Positions 1 to 11,488 of a stretch of 64,000 nucleotides of DNA are shown piece by piece. Position 1 is the stretch's first letter. Each line of letters opens with the position of its first letter. The position numbers and the translations under genes are program-made. Source of the stretch: Struthidea cinerea (lineage: Eukaryota; Chordata; Aves; Passeriformes; Corcoracidae). The notes beneath the pieces are model-generated. The model saw only the letters and a list, made by a program, of their open reading frames with translations. It did no database searches and was not told the origin of the DNA. The stretch is taken from assembly GCA_013397865.1 (NCBI GenBank), contig VZTI01005559.1:2855781-2919780 (forward strand). Direction: 5' to 3'.

Positions 1-3000
1 TTACCCTTTCTAGGCATTGTGATGAAAGGATGAGAGGAAAAGCATGGACTGCATACTAAAATGTCTCCTTGTTCATTATTTGTTTTTTAATTTGGTAAGA
101 GTCGTTCAAAGATTGCAGCAGGCTTCAACAACTGCAGCTCCAGGTCCTCTAGCAGTTGTGTTTGTGCAGTGAACTCCCCTATGGTTAACACTGCAACTGG
201 GAAGCCAAATGCTTCAGAGAAGACTGCACATTCCTTTTATTCCAAGTCCCACTGGAATTACACTCACAAAAACATGTGAATTTAGGAGTCAGGCCCAGAG
301 ATCTTCTGATACATGATCAAGTCCTGCCCCAGCTTTCTGTGAGAGGCTTACACTGTACATCACAACATCCTTTTTGTCAGAGACTCAGAATAATTTGTTA
401 GAAGCAACTTTTAGAAGTCACCTGGTCCAGCACCCATGGGTTTTCTTGGGAATCTTGATTTGCGCCTCTCATTTAGAATCGTAGGTTGGAAAAGACCTTT
501 AAAATCAACAAGTGCAAACTTTAGACCACGAAGTCCAACCATTTCTGACATTCTGCATCTTCTGCTCCCCTGGTCCTACCCATCTCCTCAGCTCAGAATG
601 GCTAGATTTAGACTCCAGGACAAGTGGGATCTTGGTACTGAGACTGTCTACATCAGATGATAATTTTTGGCCTCAATATTTAACTTACGGTAGCCATGAG
701 TATGTATGTGGTGCCATATGGATCTTCCTGTCTCTCACATGAATCATGGCTTTGCTCAGATACATATGCTGTGGGATTGTGGGGAATGTTCTTAAAATCC
801 AAAGTAAGATACAACTAAGCCCTGACCTGTAGAACTTCCTTCTTTGCTGCTGCTGAACTGTTACGAAAAAGCAACTGGATTTGTATCCCATTCTGCAATT
901 TCCAGCCAGTTCCCTAGCTCATTTCAGTTCCCTGACCTTGCCAGCACTGAGCCATAATAGATGTGGCTGACTATTTGCACAACTTTTTTAATGCCAGTGT
1001 TATATGGCATGAAGCTGAACGACTTAGATGAAATACAGCAATTATCCCAAGATGTACACACAGGGTACTGCACTTCTGAAATAAATATAACTTATCTGAA
1101 TAAATCACAGTTCTGCTCGGAAAGCAAAGGGTAATAAGCTTAGGTATCACATTCTTAGGTAAGAAACAAGTAGTGAAAAAGTTTTGTTTTCATTCTTTTT
1201 TTTAAACATCCTTGATCAATCGCAAAAACAAAGTACAACATTCTGGAAGATTTCTACAGCTTTCCTGTTTTCCCACTTCCAGCAACAGTTAAGTGAATCT
1301 TCAGGTGTATATACTCTTTTCATTAGTTAATATTTTACATTGCCTTAAGTTTATAAATCCAGCCTTGCTTTCTAGCAGGGGAGAGTAGAGTCACTATATT
1401 CTCTTGCTGCAGCTGCAGTCTCTCTCTGGCTAGGTGGTGAAGCAAAGCCAAAGGCAAGGCCTGATGGTTCTGCCTGCATTGCTTTCAAGATGAAAAACTG
1501 GCTGTATGCTCAGGTGGAGCAACTTGGGGTGAGGCTGCACTGGCAGCGCAGTAGTGCAGTCCCAGGAACCCACCATGTCCTGCATGCACATTTGTCAGAC
1601 CCCTGTGCTTGCAGTGGCCAAGATAGACTTAGCCAAGACACACAGAGAAACTGGGCTTCAACATACTGATTGTGAAAAAGACTTCACATAAAAAGGTCCC
1701 GTCTCTGTTCCCAGAGAAGAGTCTCATGTTGTTAAAATGCAGTTCTATGGCCCATGTTATGAACAAGCACCGAATGAATTTTCAGTGGTGTTATTTGTCT
1801 CACTTTAGATCCAGTGGCACAGAGTGACTGTCATGGCCCTTCAGGAAAGGACTTTCAGCTCACAAAACACTGCCAGAGCTCACAGCAGCATTTCTCCCCT
1901 TTCACAACCCGGCACCTGTGCTTCTTTGACACATGGGCCCCACTGCACTTCATCAGCATCAGCCATGTCCTTGTCCACCCCTACAAACCACCAAGCTCTT
2001 GCTTCTTTCAGGACTGGTTGCCCAGTTCCAGTTTGCAAAAGCAGCTTAAGGAAACCTCCAAATGCTGCAACCCTCCAATAGTACCAGCGGCGAAACAGGC
2101 AAGCAATGCTTGCCAAAGCCTTCAGCAACCTCGTTTTATCTTCAAAACAGCTTTTTCTTTGAGCAGGAAGCTGTACCTCCAGATGATCTCAAGAGGTCCC
2201 CCCAAACCTCAGTTATTCTATGGTTCTGGGAAAAATCAGCAGAATGCTCTCTCCCCCATACATAGGTTTCCATAGAAAGCTGCAGGTACTGGCACAAAGG
2301 CAGCTGTGGTATATTCAGCCCCAATGCTGTGAGATGAGTGGTCAGGAGACAAGTTATCCTGTGTCAGAGATGAACAAAAAAATGCCCAAATCTTGTGCAA
2401 AGCATGACTGAGAGGCAGTGTTAGGGGGCTTGAGTCCAACCCCAGTGACTAATGTTACACTAGTGAGTAGTTTCCCTCACCACTTAGGTCCTTGTTAGCT
2501 TTCCAGTCCAGGTCGGTATCCAGTTTGGACATACAAAGAGATGAAACGATACAAATAGGCAATGGTTTCTTGGACTGCCAGGTTTTTGGAAAAAGTCTCT
2601 CTCCCTTACTGATGGGTGGTTCATCCAGTGTCCTGGGAAATGGGGTCCCGATCCATGAAAGGATCTCTCTATATTACAAAAAATAAAGAGTAGCATTAAG
2701 CTTTGTTGAAAGCCGATGAGTGAGAGATGAGTGAAAATTTTGCGTCAAAATTACAGGTCATTTTTTGTTGAAGTGGATCTGCTTGTATACATAAAACATT
2801 TCTTTTTCATGGAAGATGAAGATTGAAAAAGAAGAAATACTAAATCCAGAAAATGCTGGACATTGTTCTTTGTTTAATGAAAGGAGGAGACAATTTCTGT
2901 GAGGGTAAAAGTCCACTCAAGGCCAGAGTAACTAAACTGTGAAAACTGAAGTCAAAAAGTCTAATGCACTTGCTGGTTTGCTAAGATCGAAGTCATTCAA

Positions 3001-3707
3001 GTTTTCTACTAGCTGTTTTTATTTAGTTCATGAAAGAACCTACTGTCCATGATGATAAGAAGAAATGATTAAATATATATGCTTTCTCTTTTCTTATTCC
3101 AGCAATTGAGTTCTAACACTCCTATAGCTACCATTACCCTGACAAACCATTTCTCCTGCTTGAGGGTGAGTGGTCAAATTTATCAGAAAAGGGTGCTGAT
3201 ATGAGATTTGGCTGTAATTCCAGACAACAGTCAACTCTTGATATAAGTGAAACTCCAAAGATTTTGTTAGAGTTGCAGCAGTTTTAGGCTCGCTTCCTGC
3301 ATCTCAATACCTGTCCTTCTTATGACATTTATATATTTCACATTTTCCCCCCCACCAGATAACAAGAATACGGTTTTTTAAAGGGAAAGATGCTGTATTT
3401 TTTACAATAAGCACTCCTCACTGAAGAGAGCTACCTGAAATAACTTTTCAGGTTGCATACTCACCTCTCCAATGACATTGAGGCTTTACAATGTACAAAA
3501 CCCCAGAGTCCAGTCTACTGCGAGGTTGAAAGCCAACTATTTTTAAAATATTATTTCTGTTTACATAATGAATGATTTGTACCTGATTAGGGAAATCCCA
3601 GATTCCTACAAAAGCTAAAGAATAAAATTTCTACATAATTAAACCTGACAGCTTTAGGGATCAAAAAGAAAGGGGCATTTTCATTAACTGTTATAACTGG
3701 TACTTAC
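1..3707 (-). other. ISX: ISX intron 1 (3' part outside window)
   Basis: The intron begins on the minus strand at 3707 with GTAAGT, directly after the ISX coding exon, and runs past the left edge, so it is at least 3.7 kb long. I read the minus strand for a homeodomain exon (a WFQN-type helix 3 or an RRxRTTFT-type N-terminal arm) and saw none. The sequence is AT-rich, with only short ORFs on both strands and no protein-like composition. The only repeat recognised is a short CR1 remnant near 0.5 kb. The remaining ISX exons should lie to the left of this window. Confidence 0.7.
472..546 (-). mobile_element. CR1 LINE 3'-end remnant
   Basis: The plus strand reads as the reverse complement of a CR1 3' terminus: a TAGAATC-type tail, then GGTTGGAAAAGACCTTTAAA, then a sequence like atcaacaagt...aagtccaacc. 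The phrase with 'caagt' and 'aagtccaacc' appears twice in slightly different form, as if a short stretch had been duplicated. It is a very short, 5'-truncated, non-coding copy inside ISX intron 1. Confidence 0.6.
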
Positions 3708-3879
3708 CAAAGGCCACTGGTGACCCTGCTTTTAAGGACGGAGGTCTCTCAGCGTAGCTACTTCTGTTCCTGGCTTCACTGTTCAGGCCAGCGCTGGCAG
3801 AGGGTTTCTTTAAGATTTCCTCAATGGAAAAGGACAGGCTGGGCTTCCTCTGTCCAGCACATACCCGGGGGTCCATCAT
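3708..3879 (-). CDS. ISX: ISX intestine-specific homeobox, first coding exon (partial gene)
   Basis: ISX is a paired-like homeodomain transcription factor of intestinal epithelium. In mammals it acts in retinoic-acid feedback on carotenoid uptake and cleavage by repressing SCARB1 and BCO1. The visible minus-strand product starts MMDPRVCAGQRKPSLSFSIEEILKKP and continues for about 30 more residues. SLSFSIEEILKK is an eh1-like Groucho/TLE-binding motif. It matches the N-terminal segment I recall for human ISX (SLSFSIEAILKRP) in sequence and in position before the homeodomain. The exon ends GCCTTTG|GTAAGT at 3708/3707, a near-consensus donor with phase 1. I prefer the second ATG (3876), which has A at -3 and G at +4. 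The frame stays open upstream to an ATG at 4209, so the start is not fixed by a stop codon. The exon is CpG-rich relative to its surroundings. The homeodomain itself is not in this window. Another eh1-bearing homeobox gene is possible but fits less well. Confidence 0.8.
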
Positions 3880-4009
3880 ATTCCTGCCAAAGTGGCCGTG
3901 GGTCACAGAGTCCTGTCGTGCTGCCCTGGGTCTCGGTGCACCCCGAGGCACATGCAGCTGGGATGGTGCGCGTCTCTCCCCACCCATGCCCGGGTGACAC
4001 GCCGGAGCG

Positions 4010-4028
4010 CTGGGAGGAGAAACAAAGG
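4010..4028 (-). other. candidate splice acceptor upstream of the ISX start
   Basis: On the minus strand this reads CCTTTGTTTCTCCTCCCAG, a good polypyrimidine tract ending in CAG. If used, the ISX first coding exon would begin at 4009, about 130 bp upstream of the preferred ATG, and would be preceded by a non-coding exon at higher coordinates. The alternative is a single 5' exon transcribed through this site. The sequence alone cannot decide. Confidence 0.3.
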
Positions 4029-4298
4029 CGACCCGCAACTCAGCACACACGCCTGCTCTTCGCTGCTGATCAGCTTGGGACCAAGACCTGCACTCCCTGG
4101 GTCTGGGGAAAACAGTGTTAGAAGTGGGGGTTGAAAGTCTTACCAACCCCACCCACTGCTGAGCATTCCCCCCGCCTCTTGGATTTACGGAGCTCAATTG
4201 TATGGCCATTCCAGGAGGAGGTGTGCTCCTTGCAGACCCAGGAGAAAAATGCCCTGGGAAGGGTTGCCTCTTGTGGGTAAACCCTGTTTGTGGGGCAG

Positions 4299-4382
4299 TT
4301 ATCTTCCTTTTCTGCTTTCAGGCTGAAGCCTTGGAAAAGCCCACTGGATTTGTACCATTATAGAGTTAATAAAATAATTGAC
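4299..4382 (-). promoter_or_regulatory. candidate ISX proximal promoter, GATA and CDX/HNF1-like sites
   Basis: About 420-500 bp upstream of the ISX start, the minus strand carries AGATAA (4299-4304), a GATA-factor core. It also carries an AT-rich stretch at 4365-4382 (plus strand GTTAATAAAATAATTGAC). That stretch contains an HNF1-type half site GTTAAT, and on the minus strand a TTTTATTAAC segment resembling a CDX site. These factor families drive intestinal epithelial genes. I did not find a canonical TATA box. This is inference from short motifs. Confidence 0.3.
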
Positions 4383-4399
4383 AGGACAAATACTTGTCC

Positions 4400-7300
4400 C
4401 TCAGGCCATTTACTAGCAAGAGAGACAGCCTGTAAACTTCTCTTGCATACAAGGAGGTGTCACATATGAAAAGCCTCCTCACCAGCAGTTCCCAGTATCT
4501 GGGATTCTTCAGCCATCCCTCCCAGCCATCAGCTTTGGTACAGATTCTCTTTTCTTCTACTGTGAAAACCCTTTGAAGTTTCCAAGCAGGTGCTTTTCAA
4601 CATCATCCCATCTTATCAGTCACAAGAGAAAAAGAGATGGCCCTTGCAGCACATGTAGGAATAGGAATTAGTGCCCTCTACCCCCCACCTATACTTCTCA
4701 AGAGAAAACATTATTTTCTTTCCATCCTGAGCTATGAGGCAAGCTAGCTTGATAATCATCCCACCAGTTTCTTACGCTTCCCAATTAGGCATCCAGCACA
4801 GCAGGAGATTTTCTGGTTAATAAGGGTGAATACCTGTGATTCCTCTCCTGATCCACTTCTATCTTCTTGTTAATTTTTATTTTGGGAAGAATGTGGTTAG
4901 ATACACTCCTGTTCCTTCCCTCTCCCTCCCCTCAGGGGCATTTCTTGCCTTCTTCTGGGACTGCCCCTCACCTTTTAAATTGCTATGGTTTTTTCTCCCT
5001 CTCCTGTTGGTTCTTCTCTGTGCCTTCCTTATCAGGCTCTTATAATTGTATTGGCAGTCCCTGCCTTATTTGTCCAGTGAACTGACAATTCTTGAGCTGA
5101 TATCCCATCATATGACCTTTTCATGGAGTGGAGACCAAAATTACTGTGTAACCAGGGGGCAATAAACCACACCTGATAAGATGAAAGGCTTTCGGCTTTT
5201 TCCAGATTCTAGATACTGGAAAAACAGTGGGGGTGATGGGGAAAAGAACAATGGAAGAGGTTCAAAAAGATGCAGCCAGTCGTGACAAAGAATATTTAAT
5301 TACCTGATTTTATTAATCAAACTTCTCCCCAGGCGACAGGATAGACCAGTGAGCATCTTTCACACTGATGACACACGTGGGGTAGAGTGGGAAGTGTTCT
5401 CCTTTGTTCCCCTTGCATCCCTGTGCCGTTTCAATAAAGGAGGATCTTGTGCCTTCCTGGTTGTGTGATGAGGTGGCAGCTGTTGTGCAAAAGGTCTTGT
5501 GGACCTCTCCATTAAGCAGGGAACATCTTCCTGTTCCAGTCTCTGCGCTGGGGGAATGCCTCTCTATCCAAGCTTTGTCCTCGCCAGCTTTGCTGCCAGA
5601 GTCTGTAATCCCATCTGGGCACACAAATGGGGATGTGTCCTCCTTCTTTGCTTAGGCAGAATGAAAGAGTGGGTAATTTATGGGCTGAGAACAGGTGAGC
5701 ATGCTGTCTGTATGCAGAGAGAAGGGAAAGAAAGAATCTATACCCTGCATTAAAACGGCCCATTTAATAACAGGGCTTCCATTTTATCCTTGTGATTCCT
5801 GATTCAAAACCCATGAAAAAGCACAAGGAGAAACCTAGTACATTCTTTTACAGACACCGTACTTTCTGTACTCCGTTTGCCTGAGGCACTAAAAAGAGAG
5901 CCACTCTTCTTGCTTTCTGGCTTCCTACAGAGCAATGGCTTCAAATCTAACTGCCCAGATGCCTCAAGTTGAGAGTCCCTGACCCAGCCTTCACTGTATT
6001 AATTCAGTATATATTACAGAGCCTGACCTTTCTTATGTTTACTGTGCTACCTTTTACCTGAAAGTTTCAGGCACAGGAAAAACAGACCTAGGGACGTCTG
6101 TTTTTAAAGCCTCCCCTGCTGTCCATTTTTCCAAAGGATCTATATAGGTGCAGAAATGATGCCTATGGATTTGTCTGATTCAGTTGTTAAATGAAGCAAG
6201 GCCACATTTTCCTTTGCAATGGAAAACTCTGGCTTTGGTTTGTTATTAAAACCTAGGTATTCAAGGGGCTAATTTCTTGCTGCAGGGGCAGGAGGAGGAG
6301 GAAGAAGAGGAGGATTTCACAAGAAAGTCTGATAGTTCCCAGAACTCCTCATGAGAGGACTCATATCTTTGGGTAAAATAGCTGAGTAAATTAGCCTAGA
6401 GACTCTCAGGGCAAAAAATACTCCTCCTATCCCTCTTCCTTGTCCCAGCTCCATTTTTGCTGGGTTAAACACACACTGTTTCAAAAGGAAGAAACATAGC
6501 GTTCTGGCAGAAATACATGCACATTCATGTTAAAAAATTTCTGAAGTAAAGAGAGTTGAGACTCCGAGTTTCCATCTCAGAAAAATACTTTTATTCTGTT
6601 GTCACATTGGCAACACGTACCGAGTGAATTCTGCATTACCCCATACTCAGAGTGTCTGCACTGCCTGTCTGCACTGCCAAGATTAAATGCCACCAGCTCG
6701 CTCTGGGCAGGCACCTGCTGAGACGATTCTTTAGTCCCATGTCACAAAATCAAATTGTGGATGTTTGTATAACTAGTCTGTCTCAGTCTGCAACTTTAAA
6801 CCTCCCTGCTGCTTGCAGTGACAAATTGATTTTCTGTGTGTGCTTAAATTAGATGCTTACATGCAAATTTACAACTTGAAAGTGTCCTTGTGAAGGCTTT
6901 ATTTTTGTTCTGTCTTATTGTATTGTGCTTTTTTATTAAAACAGAAGGCAATGCCAACTGAGAAATATATTTTTGTTCTACTATATAGGAAAACAAAACA
7001 AGCACTAAAGTAGGAAATAGGATAAACAAGTGACAACTCTTGAAAGGGGATTAGAAAGCAGCACTGTAATGATGCATAAATCCCATGTTTTGTGTACAAA
7101 AGTTTCTTCAGAAAAAAATGTAGGTTTGATATCAAAATGTTTAAGTAGTACCAAAAGACTTGAATGTTTTACTGTTTTTAATACAGAAATGGAAAAATAG
7201 TGGTAAATACAATTTCATTAACTAAAAAAAAAAAGATTAAATACTGTCTTTGGAATTTCTGCTCATTCAGACTTTCTTTGCTTTGTATTATGTTAAAATA

Positions 7301-10300
7301 AAGATGAGCGGCAAAAAATAGACCCTTGAAATGCAAATGAACATTTTGCAAATTAAAATAGTTCAGTTGACCCCCTTTCTCAAATGATTGAGTTGCTGAA
7401 ATGTAACAAATTATTTATGTTCAAAACAAGAAATTATTTACTTTTAAATTACCAGAGAATGAAGAAGTTATTTTTTCTGCCAAGTTCTAATATGCTGGCT
7501 TTTGCAGGGTAGTTTGGGGATATTTTTATATTTCTGCTTGACCTGGAAATGCAGATGACTCTGATTTGTTACAATTATTGTGCTACCCATCTAATTTAGT
7601 CTATAAATTCCTTGAGGCAGGAAACACGTCTTCCTCTGGGATTGCTGTGCTCTGAAGGCAACCCTTTACAGCAGAAGGCAGCTGTCTAGAACAAAATCAT
7701 GCCATGTTGATTTTCTCAACTCATCCTCTCTGTGCCAGGCAAATCTAGAGGTTCACACAACCTCTGAGGTTTCTGAAATAAAAAAAAATCAGAAAGTGAA
7801 AAATTCTGGATGCATAGACTTAAAATCAACTTGGGATCAATACTGTGGAATTTTTTGTCCTATACTGGCCGTCTCAAGGAGGAAAAAGAATTGTGTTTAC
7901 ACTGTCAGTCATGAAACAGGACCGTTCCTGTCCCACTGGTCTCTTCCACTGGATAAAGGCAGTAATGAGATGATATCCCACCCAGTGCCTCTGAAGCATC
8001 TCCTTTAGACTGCATTCGCAAATGTGCCTCAGAGCCAGAGCTGTCCAGTGTTTGTGCACAGCGTGGATGCTGCAGCTCACAGCAGCTCCTCTGCGAGGGC
8101 TTGTACTCAGTCAGCTGTTCAGAGCAAGTCAGCGAGCCCAGGCAGCCAGAGACATACCGGTGCACCCGCAGCTGCAAATTGCCCACATCACCTCTGGAGC
8201 CTCAAGTCCTTGCAGGTTGTCTTCCATCCTTTATGCCTTACTGGACTCTACCAATCTCCCCAGTGACATCTGAGCAGCTCTGATCTCCTCAAAGTTCAAC
8301 AGCTGGCAGTGATCTAGTATAAAGCTCACGCAGCCTGCTTCTGGAGTCCCCTTCACCTCAGATTTATTAGCCACATTGTCTCTGAATATTTCTCAAAATG
8401 CTCATAAATTAGAAATATTAATAAAAGGGACACTGTAGGTTTAAACAGATAACATTTATTATGTTTTTTTTATGGCACAGTTATTATCAATTGACATTTA
8501 AAATGGCATCATAATCCATCAAGGTGAAATGGACTCAGAAAAATATTTCTCCCAAGCCAAAACCCATAACAGCAGCAGCAGGATTGCAGGAGAGGAAGGA
8601 CACAAACAGTTTGAGCCCAGGTCACTGATTACATAATTTAGAGGTGTTTTTTAACAACTTCACCCTTTGTTTAATCCATTCTGGTATTTCATAATGCTTC
8701 TTCGCCACTGCCAGGCCCCCTGAGCCCTTTGTAGAGGTTTTTCTATCAAAAATCTTTAGCTAATCCATGATAGGGAGCATTTTGCCTCGAATGGAGCAGA
8801 AACTGTTATATGTGAGAAGGGCTGGAGAGATCAAAGGTTGTCCTTTTCATAACAATTCAGGCCATGGAGCAGCAATTGCCATGGAGAACTGTCCAGCATG
8901 GCTATAAAGTAGCTTTGATTCTTTTGCTGTTTGGCTGGCAGAAAGCTAAAAATAAAGAAGGAATATGCTTAATGAGGTCTGTTCTCAGAAACATGGGGGA
9001 GAACAACAATTCTTGCCCCACCTGCTGAAGAAGGCTACAGAATCCATATGTACAGAAATAAAACCAATTCTCCAGGAAAAAATAGTTGGGGGGGAGCACC
9101 AGAAATCAGTAACAGAGTAAAACAGAAAGTCCATGACCTGTAGGTCATTATTTCAAATTGATTGTATCTTGGTAGTGAATATATGTCTGTAGCGATGCAT
9201 GGAAACGAACTTCCTGCGACCTGGAATCGTTCTTCATCCTCCAGGTGTGGAGAAGGCACTGAATGCTCCTAGGAATCACTGGTGGTATGCTGAGTTGCTG
9301 TTGTCCTGCAGTGGTACCTGCAATTAAAGGATTAGGATTTCACTGCATAATCCATTAAGGAGATGCCCAGCAGAAGGTACTCTTTGAAACAGTGCCATGG
9401 CAAACTGTCTCATTTGCCAATGAGAAGGAGACTGGCACTGCCAAACAGGCAATTAAAGGTATCCTTAGGCAAACGCCTGAGAGAAATGTACCTGACATCC
9501 CTCAGGATGCACTTCTCTCCCTATATTTTCAAGAGAAAAAGCCCCAAGAAGTAGTTTAGATTAATTATCTAAAAGTTAGATGCCTGGAGTACAGTACATA
9601 CATCCCCCACTCCCAAACTGACCATGCAGTGCACAGATTGAGAGCGTGAGACTGACTGATTTTTTTGTTCTGTGTTCTTAACCACATGTGCTTTTTTCAG
9701 AGTGTTTGTATGAAAAAAAAGCACAGACAGACTGAGTAAGCACTTAGGCAGAAGTCAGCGAGGTTTAGCTGACCATCAGCGTGTTGGCTGTGAGGGAAAT
9801 GTTCATGTTACACTAATGGGGTGGAGCTGGCATCTGTTGTCTCATTCCTGAGAAGCCTGGTGTAGAAGTAATTCACAGCCTGGGTACACTTTCATGGGAA
9901 GTGGCCTTCTCCTGCTGGGAATATTTTGAGATTTTAAGGAATGCTCCCACACCAAACCAGAACAAAAAGTCAAACTCTGATATACTCAAAAAAGAAGGTG
10001 GGTTTTTTTTTTGTTTTGTTGTTTTGGGTTTTTTTTCAGTTCACTAGCCTCAGCTCAATAAAAACATTTCATTTTGATCATACTAAAATGTTTTGTCTTG
10101 CTGCTGAACTTTCAATTACTTTTCCACCATAATCAATTCATTTTTAAATAAAGCAGTAATCTTGAACATGGCAAAATGACCTTTTAAAGACTATTGGAAC
10201 AACATGTTTCAAGAACATGAAGAATTTTTAAAATTTATTTTGTTTTAATGAACAGTGAATCCAAACAATCCCAGCCTGGTAGTGTAGAGCTCTGTGTGTG

Positions 10301-11141
10301 CAGAGCAAATGCATGTTTTTGCAGCTGACCCAGTTTCCTGGTCTCATAGATGCAAAAAAACATTTAGGGAAAGTTGTAGTATATATGTTTTTCCTAAGGC
10401 TGCTGTCTGTCCTGATTAACAGGATGCATAGTTAACTATCACATTATGTTGTTAAACCCACTTTTTTCTGTAGGTATTTTTTCTCAAATTCAGCAGTCCG
10501 GTCTGTGAGGTATCCTGGAAAACAGTTACTGCATAGATAGTTTATGTCGGGATAAAGAAATTCTATACTGCATGTGTAAGAGGGTTTTTATGTGTCTGGG
10601 ATGGTCACCAATTTCAGTGTGTATGGGTTTGCCAACCTTACCTTTCTCTAAAATTGCTGTGATTTCCGCAGGGAAAAAGCATTACCACGTCAAAAGTTCC
10701 CAACTGGCTCTGACACCCTGCATGGATTTTAACCACCATTCACATGATAGGCTTTGCAAACAGTATTGTAAAACAGTGCTTTAGTTACCATTAATTAATT
10801 CAATAATCAGGCTGACAGAGTCAGTATTAGGGGATCACTGCTTGAACTATTTCTGCCTCTCAAAGCCAAACAGGAGGGGGCAGCATGTCCTGTGGGATAA
10901 GCACACCAGGGCTGCGACAGCCCAGGAGGGGAAGCGAAAATTGTCTTACATCCTCATCCTCCACTTTAAATCGAGTCATCCCCATGATGAAAAGATGTCA
11001 CAGAATGAGTAGTAGTAGTCTTATCCATCTGATTTGCATGCAAGGATTCTCCTGCAGTTACTTCATACAGTAAAAACCGTGATTTATAAACCAAGAACAA
11101 CCTTCGTTTCTGGCATATAAGCTTCTCAGGAGGGGTAAGAA
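4400..11141. other. ISX 5' flank, unique sequence
   Basis: I saw no exon, RNA gene or mobile element here. ORFs are short, overlap on both strands and have no family resemblance. The only notable segment is the AT-rich, octamer-containing stretch near 7.3 kb, described separately. T-rich and TG-rich runs occur around 9998-10036. Confidence 0.6.
7240..7460. promoter_or_regulatory. AT-rich stretch with POU octamer-like sites, possible enhancer
   Basis: A perfect octamer ATGCAAAT lies at 7331-7338, and a second octamer-like TTTGCAAAT follows about 12 bp later. AATTAAAA and several ATTTA/TTTAAAT tracts surround them. The segment lies about 3.5 kb upstream of the ISX start. Its low-complexity-free, AT-rich texture without repeats is typical of conserved non-coding DNA, but conservation cannot be seen from one sequence. 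Confidence 0.25.
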
Positions 11142-11488
11142 TTATAGGAATAGAACAGAATAGACTGTTTTGGTTGGAAGGGACCTACGGTGATCATCCA
11201 GACCAACTGCCTAACCAATGCAGGGCTGACCAACTTAAAGCATGTTATTTAGGGCATTATCCAAATGCCTCTTAAACACCAGAGCATTAACTAGACTTCT
11301 CTAGGAAGACTGTTCCAGTGTTTGACCACCCTCTCAGTGAACAAATGCTTCCTAATGTCCAGTCTTAACCTTCCCTGGCTCAGCTTTGAATTATTCCCAC
11401 ACAGCCTAGCACTGGATACCAGGGTGAAGAGATCAGCATCTTCCTCTCCACTTCCCCTCCTCACGAAACTGTAGAGAGCATCCAATAT
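11142..11488 (-). mobile_element. CR1 LINE, 3' end with ORF2 C-terminus
   Basis: The plus strand begins with the reverse complement of the CR1 tail (ATAGAACAGAATAG then TTTTGGTTGGAAGGGACCT). It continues through 'tgttccagtgtttgaccaccctctcagtgaa'-type sequence into ORF2. The minus strand encodes a piece of the conserved C-terminal block, with LRLDIRKHLFTERVVKHWNS followed by LPREV. The copy is 5'-truncated at about 350 bp. The reading frame is partly intact but the element is not functional. Confidence 0.9.

Noticed and set aside
1..3707. Remaining ISX exons (homeodomain)
   Set aside because: I looked on the minus strand for helix-3 WFQN and N-terminal arm coding and found none. They must lie outside the window.
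3720..4134. Plus-strand ORFs of 133 and 80 codons over the ISX exon
   Set aside because: They are antisense shadows of a GC-rich coding exon, with no recognisable domain and no splice logic.
10057..10092. Hairpin AAAACATTT...AAATGTTTT as a possible miRNA precursor
   Set aside because: Arms are only 9 bp and AT-only, far short of a miRNA stem.
10870..10890. CTCF-like site (AGGAGGGGGCAGC)
   Set aside because: The AGGGGGCA core matches, but the preceding CCA(C/G) half of the motif does not.
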